Positions 15,625 to 23,656 of a stretch of 47,541 nucleotides of DNA are shown piece after piece. The notes beneath the pieces were generated by a model. That model was given only the letters and a program-made list of their open reading frames with translations, did no database searches and was not told the DNA's origin. Where the stretch lies: NCBI GenBank assembly GCA_905234985.1, contig CAJOJQ010000031.1, forward strand, positions 1 to 47,541, given 5' to 3'. Position 1 is the stretch's first letter, and the number at the start of each line of letters is the position of its first letter. Position numbers and translations under genes: made by a program. The DNA is from an uncultured Christensenellaceae bacterium (lineage in GTDB: Bacteria > Bacillota > Clostridia > Christensenellales > Aristaeellaceae).

Positions 15625-16608
15625 TCAATGCGCCAAGTATTCCCTCAGAGACGGGATACGGCTTCCGTCCCTTGCCGTGTCCGGCGTCGCGTGCCACATG
15701 GACTGCAAAATGGCTTCCTCGGCGCATTCTCCCGCCGCGCGGAAGGGGATGTTCATTTTGTCTTCCCGAAGCACCGTCTGGGAAAGAAAGCTGCCGCCCT
15801 TGCCTTCCGGCTGGGCGGTGGTAAAGCCCACGGCGATTTCCCCGCTGCCGTGGCCGATGTAGGAGCCTAACCGGGCCATGCCCACCGACGTGCGCCGCAG
15901 AACGCGCTTTAATTGCCGGGAAGACAACGGCAGATCGGTGGCAACGACGAGGATGATGCTGCCCTGATCCGATTCCGCCAGGCCTTCCGGCAGGCAGGCG
16001 GCCCGGAAATCCGCCGACGCGCCGTAATTGCTCTGCACCAGCACGCCCAAGGTGAAGGTCTGCCCGTCGATCTCCATGAGCCGGGAGGAGGAGCCGACGC
16101 CGCCCTTCATGCCGTAGCAGGTGGTGCCCCGGCCCGCGCCCACCGCGCCCTGGGCAAAATCCGCCGAGGCGGAGGCAATGGCCGCCCGCACTTCCTTTTC
16201 GCCCACGGGCCGCCGGGCAATGTCGCTCAAGCGGCTGTCGTTGCATTCACACACCACGGGGTTCACGGAGGTGAGCGAAACCCCGTCCCCGGCACACAGC
16301 TCGATCATATAGCTCACCAGCGCGTCGTGTACCTTGCCCACGTTCAGGGTGTTGGTGAGCGCGATGGGCGTTTCCAGGGCGCCCAATTCATCCACCTGCA
16401 CCAGGCCCAGAGTCTTTCCGTAGCCGTTGAATACCTGGGAGGCCGCCGTCAGCTTATGCAAAAACGGATTGGCAGGGGGCGGCAGCACCACCGTCACCCC
16501 GGTGTGGCACGTATCGTCGTCCACCGTACAGTGGCCCACCCGCACCCCCGGCACGTCCGTGATCAGGTTTCTTTTTCCGTGGGGCATACTGCCCACGCGC
16601 ATGTTCAT
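15625..16608 (-). CDS. P1-family aminopeptidase (DmpA-like, D-/L-aminopeptidase)
   Basis: A 327-residue Ntn-type hydrolase. The family self-cleaves before a Ser that becomes the nucleophile; the matching site is Gly-Ser in SDQGSIILVVATDLPL. Other signatures are TDVPGVRVGH at the N-terminus, ALTNTLNVG, GAVGAGRGTTCYGMKGGVGS and VLVQSNYGAS. DmpA releases N-terminal D- or L-amino acids; some relatives cleave beta-peptides. No signal peptide. GGAGG lies 12 nt before ATG 16608. It is the first gene of the D-amino-acid set. Confidence 0.9.
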   Translation of the reverse strand: MNMRVGSMPHGKRNLITDVPGVRVGHCTVDDDTCHTGVTVVLPPPANPFLHKLTAASQVFNGYGKTLGLVQVDELGALETPIALTNTLNVGKVHDALVSYMIELCAGDGVSLTSVNPVVCECNDSRLSDIARRPVGEKEVRAAIASASADFAQGAVGAGRGTTCYGMKGGVGSSSRLMEIDGQTFTLGVLVQSNYGASADFRAACLPEGLAESDQGSIILVVATDLPLSSRQLKRVLRRTSVGMARLGSYIGHGSGEIAVGFTTAQPEGKGGSFLSQTVLREDKMNIPFRAAGECAEEAILQSMWHATPDTARDGSRIPSLREYLAH

Positions 16609-16728
16609 TCCGCCGCCTCCAATCCGCTTGGTATCTGCTAAATATTTCGCGGCGCGGGGGCGCTTTCCTGCCGGGAGGTCTGCTTTTTCGCTGCATACCG
16701 GCGGGCGGGCGCGCATACCCTGCAAATG

Positions 16729-16758
16729 AAAAAAGCCGCCTGGCAAACGCGGCTTTTT
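16729..16758 (-). terminator. Terminator downstream of abrB
   Basis: AAAAAGCCGC and GCGGCTTTTT form a stem around a 9-nt loop, with T-runs on both strands. It ends the AbrB transcript 11 nt past its stop. Confidence 0.85.
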
Positions 16759-16768
16759 CAGGAAGCTG

Positions 16769-17014
16769 TCAGACCTCTTTTTTCAGCTGCTCCAAGCAGC
16801 TCCGGCAGATCAGCTTGTCCTTATAATGAATGACGTCCCGGGCGTCGTTGCAGAAGATGCAGGCGGGATGGTACTTTTTCAGGATGATCTTTTCGTCCTC
16901 CACAAAGATTTCCAGCGTATCCCGAAGCCCGATATCCAATGTTCTGCGCAGCTCGATGGGGATCACGATGCGCCCCAAATCATCGAGTTTTCTTACAACA
17001 CCGGTCGATTTCAT
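16769..17014 (-). CDS. abrB: AbrB-family transition-state regulator
   Basis: An 81-residue protein. Residues 1-45 are the AbrB swapped-hairpin DNA-binding domain (MKSTGVVRKLDDLGRIVIP, ELRRTLDIG, KIILKKY). The C-terminal part has two CxxC pairs (CIFCNDA and CRSC), probably a small metal-binding knuckle seen in many clostridial AbrB proteins. It normally represses post-exponential genes. The start has GAGGGG 5 nt upstream. A TTGACA promoter lies directly in front. Confidence 0.92.
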   Translation of the reverse strand: MKSTGVVRKLDDLGRIVIPIELRRTLDIGLRDTLEIFVEDEKIILKKYHPACIFCNDARDVIHYKDKLICRSCLEQLKKEV

Positions 17015-17063
17015 TTCGTTCCCCTCCTCAAAAATTTTGTGTATTTCGCCTGTGGTAAATTTT

Positions 17064-17092
17064 ATTGTACAGAGTGTCCTTTTCCTTGTCAA
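17064..17092 (-). promoter_or_regulatory. Promoter of abrB
   Basis: TTGACA (17092-17087), 17-bp spacer, TACAAT (17069-17064), minus strand. Confidence 0.85.
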
Positions 17093-17184
17093 GCGAAAAA
17101 CAGCTTATTTTTTTCTGATTTGACAATAAACGACAAATGCCGCCGATTTGACCATTTTTTTAGGCCGAAAAAGGGGAGGATGGA

Positions 17185-17754
17185 ATGCTGCAAGCGCTGT
17201 TTGGGGGCATGATGGGCCTGTCGCTGCTGTACGGCCTGATCGTGGGCCGGGGGGAACAGGTAGCGTCGGCCATGCTGGAGGGGGCGGAGGAAGCGGTGCG
17301 GGCCGCCTTTGCCATGGCGGGGGCCTTCGCCTTTTTCTGCGGCATGACCGCCATCCTGCGTCGGGCCGGAGCGATTCAGGCCCTGGGCAAGCGCTTGTCG
17401 CCCCTGCTCTCCCGCCTGCTGGGGCCGGAACTTCCATCGGACGCCCTGGAGCCGGTACTGCTGAACCTGAGCGCCAACCTGCTGGGTCTGGGCAACGCGG
17501 CCACGCCTATGGGCGTCGAAGCGGCCCGGCGCATGGGCGGAAACAGTGATCGGGCCAGCAACGCCCTGTGCCTGTTCCTGGTGATCAATTCGTCCTCGGT
17601 GCAGCTGCTGCCCACCACGGTGATTGCCTTGCGGGCGGCGGAAGGGTCGGTCAGTCCTGCCAGCATCGCCCTGCCCGCCCTGGCCGCCACGGCGATTTCC
17701 ACGCTGGTGGGCGTTTTGGCCTGCAAGCTCATGGAGGCGCGGTCATGGGGCTGA
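17185..17754 (+). CDS. spmA: Spore maturation protein A
   Basis: A 189-residue integral membrane protein of the SpmA/nucleoside-recognition (Gate) family. The signature LSANLLGLGNAATPMG and the later NSSSVQLLPTT are typical, with about five hydrophobic segments. With SpmB it acts in dehydration of the spore core. GGGGAGGA lies 6 nt upstream. Its end overlaps spmB by 10 nt. Confidence 0.93.
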   Translation: MLQALFGGMMGLSLLYGLIVGRGEQVASAMLEGAEEAVRAAFAMAGAFAFFCGMTAILRRAGAIQALGKRLSPLLSRLLGPELPSDALEPVLLNLSANLLGLGNAATPMGVEAARRMGGNSDRASNALCLFLVINSSSVQLLPTTVIALRAAEGSVSPASIALPALAATAISTLVGVLACKLMEARSWG

Positions 17755-18245
17755 TTTTGCCGCTGTTTCTGCTGCTGTGCTTGGGCGCGGGGGTCCTGCG
17801 CCGGGTGCCAGTGTACGACGTTTTTTTGGAAGGGGCCAAGGAAGGCCTGAGAACCGCCTGGCGCATCCTGCCCGCCCTGGTCGCCATGCTGTGCGCTATT
17901 CGCGCCTTTTCCGCCTGCGGCTTGCTGGACGCTCTGTGCGGCCTGCTGGCCCCCGCCGCCGCTCTGGCGCGTCTGCCCCGGGAAACGCTGCCCCTCATGC
18001 TGCTTCGGCCCATCAGCGGCTCCGCTTCCCTTGCCATGCTGAAAAGCATCCTGCATACCTATGGCCCGGACAGCCGCGCCGGTCTGGTCGCCAGCGTGAT
18101 GATGGGCAGCAGCGAAACCGTGTTCTATACCTGCGGGGTCTACCTCGCCGCCGCGGGCGTAAAAAAATCCCGCCACACCATTCCCTGCGCCCTGCTGGCC
18201 TGGCTGGCAGGCAGCATCGCGGCGGGATGGCTGGTGGCGGGGTAA
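17745..18245 (+). CDS. spmB: Spore maturation protein B
   Basis: A 166-residue membrane protein, partner of SpmA. Signature segments are VYDVFLEGAKEGL, LLRPISGSASLAML and MGSSETVFYTCGVY. The start ATG at 17745 has GGAGG 7 nt upstream, inside spmA. The gene ends 2-3 nt before repeat copy C. Presence of spmAB supports a spore-forming lineage but not sporulation itself. Confidence 0.93.
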   Translation: MGLILPLFLLLCLGAGVLRRVPVYDVFLEGAKEGLRTAWRILPALVAMLCAIRAFSACGLLDALCGLLAPAAALARLPRETLPLMLLRPISGSASLAMLKSILHTYGPDSRAGLVASVMMGSSETVFYTCGVYLAAAGVKKSRHTIPCALLAWLAGSIAAGWLVAG

Positions 18246-18247
18246 AA

Positions 18248-18450
18248 AGGGAAATACTGGGGCTATGCGCCCCAGACCCCCACCAGGGGGATGATCCCCC
18301 TGGACCCTGCTCCTGCGGAAATAACTTGACAAGGAAATCTGCAATTTGCCGCAGCTGCTTTTCCCATCAAAATATTTCGTTTAGTGAGGGTCCAGGGGCA
18401 TCATGCCCCTGGTCCGGGGTTTGGGGGCGGAGAGCCCCCATTATTTCCTT
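18248..18450. mobile_element. MITE-like hairpin element, copy C (short, no core)
   Basis: Left end: GGGAAATACTGGGGC, hairpin GGGGC/GCCCC, then CCAGGGGGA/TCCCCCTGG. Right end, reversed: GGAAATAATGGGGGC, then CCAGGGGCAT/ATGCCCCTGG. The two ends are thus inverted copies. The ~85-bp interior is AT-richer and lacks the multi-stem core of copies A and B. It fills the whole gap between the convergent spmB and trpX-like genes. Confidence 0.8.
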
Positions 18451-18455
18451 CTTCG

Positions 18456-19484
18456 TTATTCCGCCAGCTCCTCGAAGCTCTCGGCGGTGACGATGGGCTG
18501 CACGGTGGTGCAGAAGGGGGCGAAAGCGGCGGCGATGGCGTCGTAGTCGAGGCCGATCAGGGCGCAGGTTTCGGTGTTCACGGTGGCGGTGCCGTTATCG
18601 AAGGTTTTCACGGGCAGGGCGGCGATATCGGCCTTGTCGATCAGGATGGCGGCGATCATGTTGGCGGTTTCTTTGCCCAGGTTGGCGTAGTCCACGCCGT
18701 AGCCTAAGAACGCGCCGTTCAGGGCGAAGGAGTCCGCGCCGGTGTAGTGGGGGATGCCCGCTTCGGCCAGGGCTTCGTAGATGGCCAATTCGGCGGCCAT
18801 GATGGTGTTGTCGGTGGGGGTGAACACGGCGTCCATTTCATCGGCGATGATGGCGTCAGCGGCCAGGATCACTTCGGAAATGTTCGCGCCGGAATATTCC
18901 TTGAAGGATACGCCCTTGGCGGTGAGGATTTCCTTGGCGGCGGCGATGGGGGCGGTGGAAGCGTCCTCGCTGGGGTTATACAGCAGGGCGATCTTGGAAG
19001 CGTCCGGATCGGCGGCGAAGATCAGGTTGAACACGGCGTTCGTGTCCAAATAGTCGGAGGTGCCGGTGATGTTGGCGCCGGGGGCTTCCAGGCTGGCAAC
19101 CAGACCCGCGCCAACGGGGTCGGACACGGCGGCGAAGACCACGGGAATCTGGTTATCCTCGGTCATGCCCTGCATGGTCATGGCTACGGGGGTAGCCACG
19201 CCCACCATCAGATCCACGCCGTCGGCAATGAAATCAGCGATGATCTGCTGCATCACGCTGCCGTCTAAGTTGCAGTTGTCTTCCTGAATCTCAAAGGTCA
19301 CGCCTTTTTCGGCTTCGATCACCTTAAGCTGGGCGCGGATGTTGGCGATGATCTGGTTCAGGGAAGCGTCGTCCACGAAGTTGCAGATGCCGATTTTGAA
19401 GCTGGTTTTTTCCTCGGCCAGGGAAGAAACGCACAGGGACAGGGCCAGGACCAGGGCGAGAACCAGAGCGAAACACTTTTTCAT
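18456..19484 (-). CDS. trpX: ABC transporter substrate-binding protein, TrpX-like
   Basis: A 342-residue exported binding protein of the ABC_sub_bind (PF04392) family. Signal peptide: MKKCFALVLALVLALSLCVSSLAEE; the Cys is not in a good lipobox. Two periplasmic-binding lobes follow, with the family segment VFAAVSDPVGAGLV. The Trp-type T-box in front indicates tryptophan or a precursor as ligand. The permease and ATPase genes normally next to trpX are absent: the next gene is convergent spmB. The start has GGAAGG about 9 nt upstream. Confidence 0.85.
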   Translation of the reverse strand: MKKCFALVLALVLALSLCVSSLAEEKTSFKIGICNFVDDASLNQIIANIRAQLKVIEAEKGVTFEIQEDNCNLDGSVMQQIIADFIADGVDLMVGVATPVAMTMQGMTEDNQIPVVFAAVSDPVGAGLVASLEAPGANITGTSDYLDTNAVFNLIFAADPDASKIALLYNPSEDASTAPIAAAKEILTAKGVSFKEYSGANISEVILAADAIIADEMDAVFTPTDNTIMAAELAIYEALAEAGIPHYTGADSFALNGAFLGYGVDYANLGKETANMIAAILIDKADIAALPVKTFDNGTATVNTETCALIGLDYDAIAAAFAPFCTTVQPIVTAESFEELAE

Positions 19485-19527
19485 TGCAGATACCTTCCTT
19501 TCAAATCCTTTATTAATTGGAGGAATG

Positions 19528-19799
19528 AAAAACGCCCCAACGCGCAGTCGCTCTGCGCGCTGAGGCGGAATTTCCGCGGTGCCACTCAGCTTCGCTTCCG
19601 GATAGGGAAGCAATCTCTGTCGCGTACCCATGATACGCGCCGTCCGGTAACGGGGACGGGACCCGTCGCTGCCTACTCGCTGTCTTTCGGAGCGCCCTCA
19701 GGAGTCCATTCATCCATCTGCCGCGCGCCGCCGTCCCACTATCGGCGGTTCCCTTTGCCGCGGCCCGGAAGGACTACTCTTCTCCCTCGCAGGTTTGAT
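19528..19799 (-). promoter_or_regulatory. T-box riboswitch (tryptophan specifier) controlling trpX
   Basis: Minus-strand leader of about 270 nt. Stem I carries GAGTAG on the 5' side and TGAATGGACTC on the 3' side; GAA followed by TGG and A places UGG (Trp) as the specifier. The T-box core TGGCACCGCGG is at 19584-19574. A terminator stem (CGCC..GCGCGCAG / CTGCGCGT..GGCG, then TTTTT) spans 19567-19528. Uncharged tRNA-Trp would stabilise the antiterminator and allow expression. Confidence 0.93.
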
Positions 19800-19805
19800 G
19801 GAAGT

Positions 19806-19835
19806 ATCATACCTTCTTTTGTCCCCGGTTGTCAA
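19806..19835 (-). promoter_or_regulatory. Promoter of the T-box leader
   Basis: TTGACA (19835-19830), 18-bp spacer, TATGAT (19811-19806), minus strand. Confidence 0.85.
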
Positions 19836-19879
19836 GGCCGGAACTGTACTTGGAATGTTTTTCTTGGCGGAGCAAGAAT

Positions 19880-19992
19880 AAGAGAGTTGGGAGTTGAGAT
19901 TTATATTGCTTATATATTTGGAATCCTCAATAAAAACACTATATCATCTCAACTCTCAACTCTCAACTCTTTGCTCTGTACTCTGAACTCTG
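19880..19992. repeat. Inverted heptamer-array element III
   Basis: The left arm GAGAGTTGGGAGTTGAGAT pairs with three inverted units (TCTCAACTCTCAACTCTCA). The AT-rich core is about 45 bp. The right arm continues into CTGTACTCTGAACTCTG, the same heptamers as element II. Arm copy number is unequal, as in I. Confidence 0.85.
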
Positions 19993-20002
19993 TTTTCCCC
20001 CC

Positions 20003-20031
20003 TTGACGTACCGCGAAAATTGCTGTATCTT
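20003..20031 (+). promoter_or_regulatory. Promoter of the uridine kinase family gene
   Basis: TTGACG (20003-20008), 17-bp spacer, TATCTT (20026-20031). It abuts the heptamer element. Confidence 0.75.
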
Positions 20032-20062
20032 GTACAAAAAAGGGTAAAGGGGGCACCCTAAG

Positions 20063-20683
20063 ATGTTGTTTATCGGGATCTGCGGGGCCAGCGGATCGGG
20101 CAAAACCACCTTGGCGGACGAGCTGGTGCGGGATATGGGCGTGGACAGCGTGCTGATCAATCAGGACGCTTATTACACCGACCACTCCGACCTGACGTTT
20201 GAGGAGCGCGTTCATCTGAATTACGACGAGCCGGGCATCTTCGACCACGATCTGCTGTACAGCGATATTTGCAGCCTGCTGGCGGGGAAACCCATTACCC
20301 GCAAGGCCTACGATTTTGCTGAGCATCGCCGCTGCGACACGGACGAGATCATTCATCCCGCCACGGTGGTGATTGTGGAAGGGATTCACGCCTTCTATGA
20401 CCCCCGGCTGCGGGAAAAAATGTTCCTGAAGCTGTACATCAACGTGGAGCCGGATATCTGCCTGCTGCGCCGCATCAGCCGGGACATCAAGGAGCGTGGC
20501 CGTCAGATCGACAACATCGGCGAACAATATTTAGCCACCGTCAAGCCCATGTACGACCAGTACATCCGCAATTATATCCACTACGCCGACGTGGTGGTGA
20601 TGAAGGGCGGAAAGGACACCCGCATCGTGCCCATTCTGGCGGGTTACCTGCAAAGCGTACTGGCGAAGGGCGGAGAGGTGTAA
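20063..20683 (+). CDS. udk: Uridine kinase family protein
   Basis: A 206-residue P-loop kinase. Walker A is GASGSGKTT (residues 8-16), followed by INQDAYYTDHSDLTFEER (the base/nucleoside-binding loop of uridine kinases), YDEPGIFDHDLL, VVIVEGIHAF (Walker B) and RRISRDIKERGR (lid). It phosphorylates uridine and cytidine to the monophosphate in pyrimidine salvage; phosphoribulokinase-like paralogues are the alternative. It is a single-gene unit with its own promoter and a terminator. Confidence 0.87.
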   Translation: MLFIGICGASGSGKTTLADELVRDMGVDSVLINQDAYYTDHSDLTFEERVHLNYDEPGIFDHDLLYSDICSLLAGKPITRKAYDFAEHRRCDTDEIIHPATVVIVEGIHAFYDPRLREKMFLKLYINVEPDICLLRRISRDIKERGRQIDNIGEQYLATVKPMYDQYIRNYIHYADVVVMKGGKDTRIVPILAGYLQSVLAKGGEV

Positions 20684-20829
20684 TCCCTAAAAACCCGAAA
20701 TATATGATAGAAAGTGGAGGATAATTCCCATTTTCAAAGATAATTCATGGATAATTCAGCGGGGAAAGTGGGGAATGAAGGCATAAAGTATATTCCCGCC
20801 GCTTCGGGGCACAATAACCCCGGGGCGGG

Positions 20830-20961
20830 GAGCGCGCCGCGAAGCAGACACGCTGCTGAATGCCCTGAGAGAGCCTGCCGGATGCGGCGCGCTCTCTCTT
20901 TTTGCGCATCGGCAAAGCCGATGCGCAGCCATCGAAAGACAGCTAAAGCGGTCTTTCGATG
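20830..20961 (+). terminator. udk terminator within a serial hairpin array
   Basis: The terminator is GAGAGAGC (20867-20874) with GCTCTCTC (20891-20898) and TTTTT. A competing stem, GAGCGCGCCGC (20830-20840) with GCGGCGCGCTC (20884-20894), is 11 bp and perfect and shares the 3' strand. Two further perfect hairpins follow: GCGCATCGGC-AAA-GCCGATGCGC (20904-20926) and CCATCGAAAGAC/GTCTTTCGATGG (about 20929-20961). The gap also holds three ATAATTC copies near 20720-20756. Confidence 0.75.
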
Positions 20962-20989
20962 GATTCCCCATTGGGGAGAAGGCTTTCCC

Positions 20990-21604
20990 TCACTGTGGGT
21001 CGATCACCTTTTCTACCAAATATTTCCCCCAGGCCAGCACCTCCCGGGTGTGGTTTTTCACCCAGAACCCGATTTCGGGGCGGCAGGGGCTGCCGATGCC
21101 GTCGGCCTCCAAGCCCAGGTCGCGGGCCAGGGCCAGGGCGCGGGGCAGGTGGTAATCGCTGGTGATGACGGTCACGCGCTTCACGCTTTCCGGCAGCAGG
21201 GCCTTGGCGTTCAGCAGGTTTTGCCGGGTGTTGGTGGATGCGCATTCGGCGATCACGTCCCCTTCCGGCACGCCCTTTTCGATCAGCCATTCCCGCATGA
21301 TTTTCCCTTCCGGGCCGGGTTCGCCTTCACCCTGGCCGCCGGTGGTGACGATCAGGCGGGGATCGTCCCGGTAAGTATCCAGGGCGGCCCGGAGGCGCAG
21401 CTCCAATTGGGGGCTTAACTGCCCGTCGGCATACACCTGGCAGCCCAGCACGATCACGGCGTCGCTGCTTTCGCTCACGGCGGGGGGATTCACCTCCGCC
21501 AGGCACAGCGCGCCTAAGGCTAAGCCGAACAGCAGCACGCCGGCCAGTACCAGCAGCAGCGCCAAACGCATCAAACTCCTTCCGAGGGTACGCTTTTTAT
21601 TCAT
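20990..21604 (-). CDS. YdcF/SanA-like DUF218 protein
   Basis: A 204-residue protein with an N-terminal TM segment (about 10-36) and a DUF218 domain: AVIVLGCQVYADGQLSP, LRAALDTY, LIVTTGGQG, ECASTNTRQNL and VTVITSDYHLPRA. Members are inner-membrane or envelope-facing proteins linked to envelope integrity (SanA, YdcF); biochemical activity is poorly defined. The start overlaps the end of radC, so the two are co-transcribed. Confidence 0.87.
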   Translation of the reverse strand: MNKKRTLGRSLMRLALLLVLAGVLLFGLALGALCLAEVNPPAVSESSDAVIVLGCQVYADGQLSPQLELRLRAALDTYRDDPRLIVTTGGQGEGEPGPEGKIMREWLIEKGVPEGDVIAECASTNTRQNLLNAKALLPESVKRVTVITSDYHLPRALALARDLGLEADGIGSPCRPEIGFWVKNHTREVLAWGKYLVEKVIDPQ

Positions 21605-22403
21605 CATCGCATTCTCCGTTTTCCGCAGGATTTTCCCGGACGGGCAGCACCCGCAGGGGGCGGTCCGCCGCGAAGGCGTCTATTTCCTCCGGCACGCTTT
21701 CCCGCAGGGGAAGCGCCGCCGACGCCCCGCCGCCGTCCAGCAGGTGATGGGCATAGAAGCTGTAATCCCTGGCCCCGCTGATGACGATATGGTCGTACAG
21801 GCGGATGCCCATGCTTTCTAAAATATGCTGGATTTCCCGGGTGATGCGCACGTCCTCCGTGGAGGGGGAGGCCGAGCCGCTGGGATGGTTGTGGCACAGC
21901 ACCGCGCCCACGGCGTTGCGCCGGATCAGCTCCTGCACTACCTGGCGGGGCTGCACGCTCACCTCCGAGGGCGTGCCCTGGGAAAGGAGCGCCGAGGAAA
22001 TCAGGTTTAGCTTGGCGTCCAAGCACAGCACGTAGAACTGCTCCACGTTCACGCCCAAAAACAGGGTGTGGCAATAGGCGGTCAAATCGCCGTAATTGCC
22101 TAAGCTCAGGCGGGGCTTCAGCTTTTCCTGCTGGTACATCCGAAGCAAAGGCACCATGAGCGTGATCAGCGCGGCGGCCCGGGGACCAACGCCCTCCACC
22201 TGCGTCAGTTCCGCCGCCGAGGCTTCCAACACCCCGCCGAAGGAACCGAATCGGCGGATCAGGGCGTGGGCCAGGCCGTTGGTATCCACCCGGGGCAGGG
22301 CATAGGTCAAAAGCAGCTCCAGCGCTTCATGGGGCGCAAAGCCGTTCAGCCCTTCCTGCTCAAAGCGGCGGCGCAGCCGCTCCCGATGTCCCGCGTGGTC
22401 CAT
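21597..22403 (-). CDS. radC: RadC/JAB1-MPN domain protein
   Basis: A 268-residue protein with N-terminal helix-hairpin-helix-like segments (LTQVEGVGPRAAALI) and a C-terminal RadC MPN domain with the metal motif CHNHPSGSASPSTED and a preceding conserved Glu region. The true function of RadC is unsettled; the old link to DNA repair was withdrawn. The C-terminal ~40 residues extend past the usual family end. GAGGAG lies just upstream. First gene of a two-gene unit with the DUF218 protein. Confidence 0.92.
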   Translation of the reverse strand: MDHAGHRERLRRRFEQEGLNGFAPHEALELLLTYALPRVDTNGLAHALIRRFGSFGGVLEASAAELTQVEGVGPRAAALITLMVPLLRMYQQEKLKPRLSLGNYGDLTAYCHTLFLGVNVEQFYVLCLDAKLNLISSALLSQGTPSEVSVQPRQVVQELIRRNAVGAVLCHNHPSGSASPSTEDVRITREIQHILESMGIRLYDHIVISGARDYSFYAHHLLDGGGASAALPLRESVPEEIDAFAADRPLRVLPVRENPAENGECDDE

Positions 22404-22575
22404 TTCTCCTCACCCTTTCCCCGTTCGATCAAAGTGTATCATTCTTTCAAAGAAATTGCAAGAAAACTCCGGCGCGCTTCGTTAATAGGCGGGAGCTGCG
22501 AAGTAAATGTTTCATCAAAGAAAGAAAATTGTCAAAAAATCGTAAACATTTTGAAAAATTCCCGCAAAAGGGGAT

Positions 22576-22604
22576 TTTCAAGCGGCACACTCATGTAGTA
22601 TAAT
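22576..22604 (+). promoter_or_regulatory. Probable cdaA promoter
   Basis: TATAAT at 22599-22604 with a weak TTTCAA 17 bp upstream. It would give a ~185-nt leader. The preceding 22404-22570 is AT-rich and holds no gene I can support. Confidence 0.6.
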
Positions 22605-22639
22605 GAAGATGCATCGAATGCGGCAACCATTCACCTATT

Positions 22640-22764
22640 GAGAACAAGTAGCGTTCTCGGCAGGGGGGTGTCGGGGGGACTCCCCCGACTGTAATCCGCA
22701 GGCGGCGGCGTGTACGTCGCCGAGGAGCGGCTGAAAGCCGCTTCCATTCAGCCAAGCTGAATGG
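22640..22764 (+). ncRNA. Five-hairpin leader of the cdaA operon
   Basis: Five consecutive stems: GAGAAC/GTTCTC (22640-22658), GTCGGGGG-GACT-CCCCCGAC (22670-22689), GGCGGCG-TGTA-CGTCGCC (22704-22721, one G-U), GCGGCT-GAA-AGCCGC (22727-22741) and CCATTCAGC-CAA-GCTGAATGG (22744-22764). No T-run follows any stem except none, so it is not a simple attenuator. I do not recognise the ydaO c-di-AMP riboswitch core in it. The fourth stem sequence also occurs in repeat copy B, so repeat origin is possible. Confidence 0.5.
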
Positions 22765-22795
22765 TAACCGAACGCGCGAAGGGAGGGCGAATGGT

Positions 22796-23656
22796 TTGGC
22801 AGATTTATGGAATCAATTCCAAACCTTTTTATGGAATATCATCCACCGCCCCACGTGGATCGATTATATAGATATCCTGATTATCGCTTTTTTGATTTAC
22901 CGGCTGGTGACCAGCACGCGGCAGACCCGGGCCATTCAGGTATTAAAGGGCCTGGCTGTGATCATCGTGGCCAGCTATGCCAGCGAGCTGATGGAGCTGA
23001 CCACCCTGAACTGGGTGCTGCGCAGTATTTTGAACAACGGCGTGATCGCCCTGATGATCCTGTTCCAGCCGGAATTGCGCAAGGCCCTGGAGCAGATCGG
23101 CCGCACCGCCAAGCTGGACCGGTCCACCCAGCGGGACGAAAGCCAGCGGGTGGTGGACGAGATCACCCAATGCCTGCTGCGGCTGTCCCGCCGCCGGGTG
23201 GGCGCGCTGATCGTGTTCGAGCAGCGCACGGGATTAAAGGACATCACCGAATCCAGCGGCACGGAGATCGACGCCCTGATTTCCGCCCCGCTGCTGGAGA
23301 ATATTTTTGAACCCAACACCCCCCTGCATGACGGCGCGGTGATCATCCGAGCCACGCGCATCGTGTCCGCCGCCTGCGTGCTGACGCTGAGCGAAAACAG
23401 CTCCATCAGCCGCGATTTGGGCACTCGCCACCGGGCGGGCCTTGGGGTGAGCGAGAATACCGACGCCCTGGTGCTGATCGTCAGCGAAGAAACGGGCATT
23501 ATCAGCATGGCACGGGGCGGCCGACTCACCCGCTATTTGGACGCCGATTCCCTGCGCAAGATCTTAAGTGAAATGTACCACGAGGATCATTCCCGGCTTT
23601 GGCGCTGGACCCACCGGGAACGCGCGGCGAAAGGAGGCACAGCCCATGACGAATAA
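22796..23656 (+). CDS. cdaA: Diadenylate cyclase CdaA
   Basis: A 286-residue membrane enzyme that makes c-di-AMP from two ATP. Three TM helices lie within about residues 25-95, then the DAC domain with DGA at 179-181 (PLHDGAVII) and RHR at 211-213 (GTRHRAGLG), the two catalytic signatures. The start is TTG, with GGGAGG 9 nt upstream; the nearby ATG is in another frame. It overlaps the YbbR gene by 11 nt. It heads a four-gene overlapping operon with a structured leader. Confidence 0.96.
   Translation: MADLWNQFQTFLWNIIHRPTWIDYIDILIIAFLIYRLVTSTRQTRAIQVLKGLAVIIVASYASELMELTTLNWVLRSILNNGVIALMILFQPELRKALEQIGRTAKLDRSTQRDESQRVVDEITQCLLRLSRRRVGALIVFEQRTGLKDITESSGTEIDALISAPLLENIFEPNTPLHDGAVIIRATRIVSAACVLTLSENSSISRDLGTRHRAGLGVSENTDALVLIVSEETGIISMARGGRLTRYLDADSLRKILSEMYHEDHSRLWRWTHRERAAKGGTAHDE

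Noticed and set aside
14511..19992. Heptamer arrays taken as CRISPR arrays
   Set aside because: Units are 7 bp with no spacers, arms are inverted, and there are no cas genes.
22640..22764. Leader of cdaA as a known c-di-AMP (ydaO) riboswitch
   Set aside because: The conserved internal-loop sequences of that class are not recognisable; only simple stems are seen.
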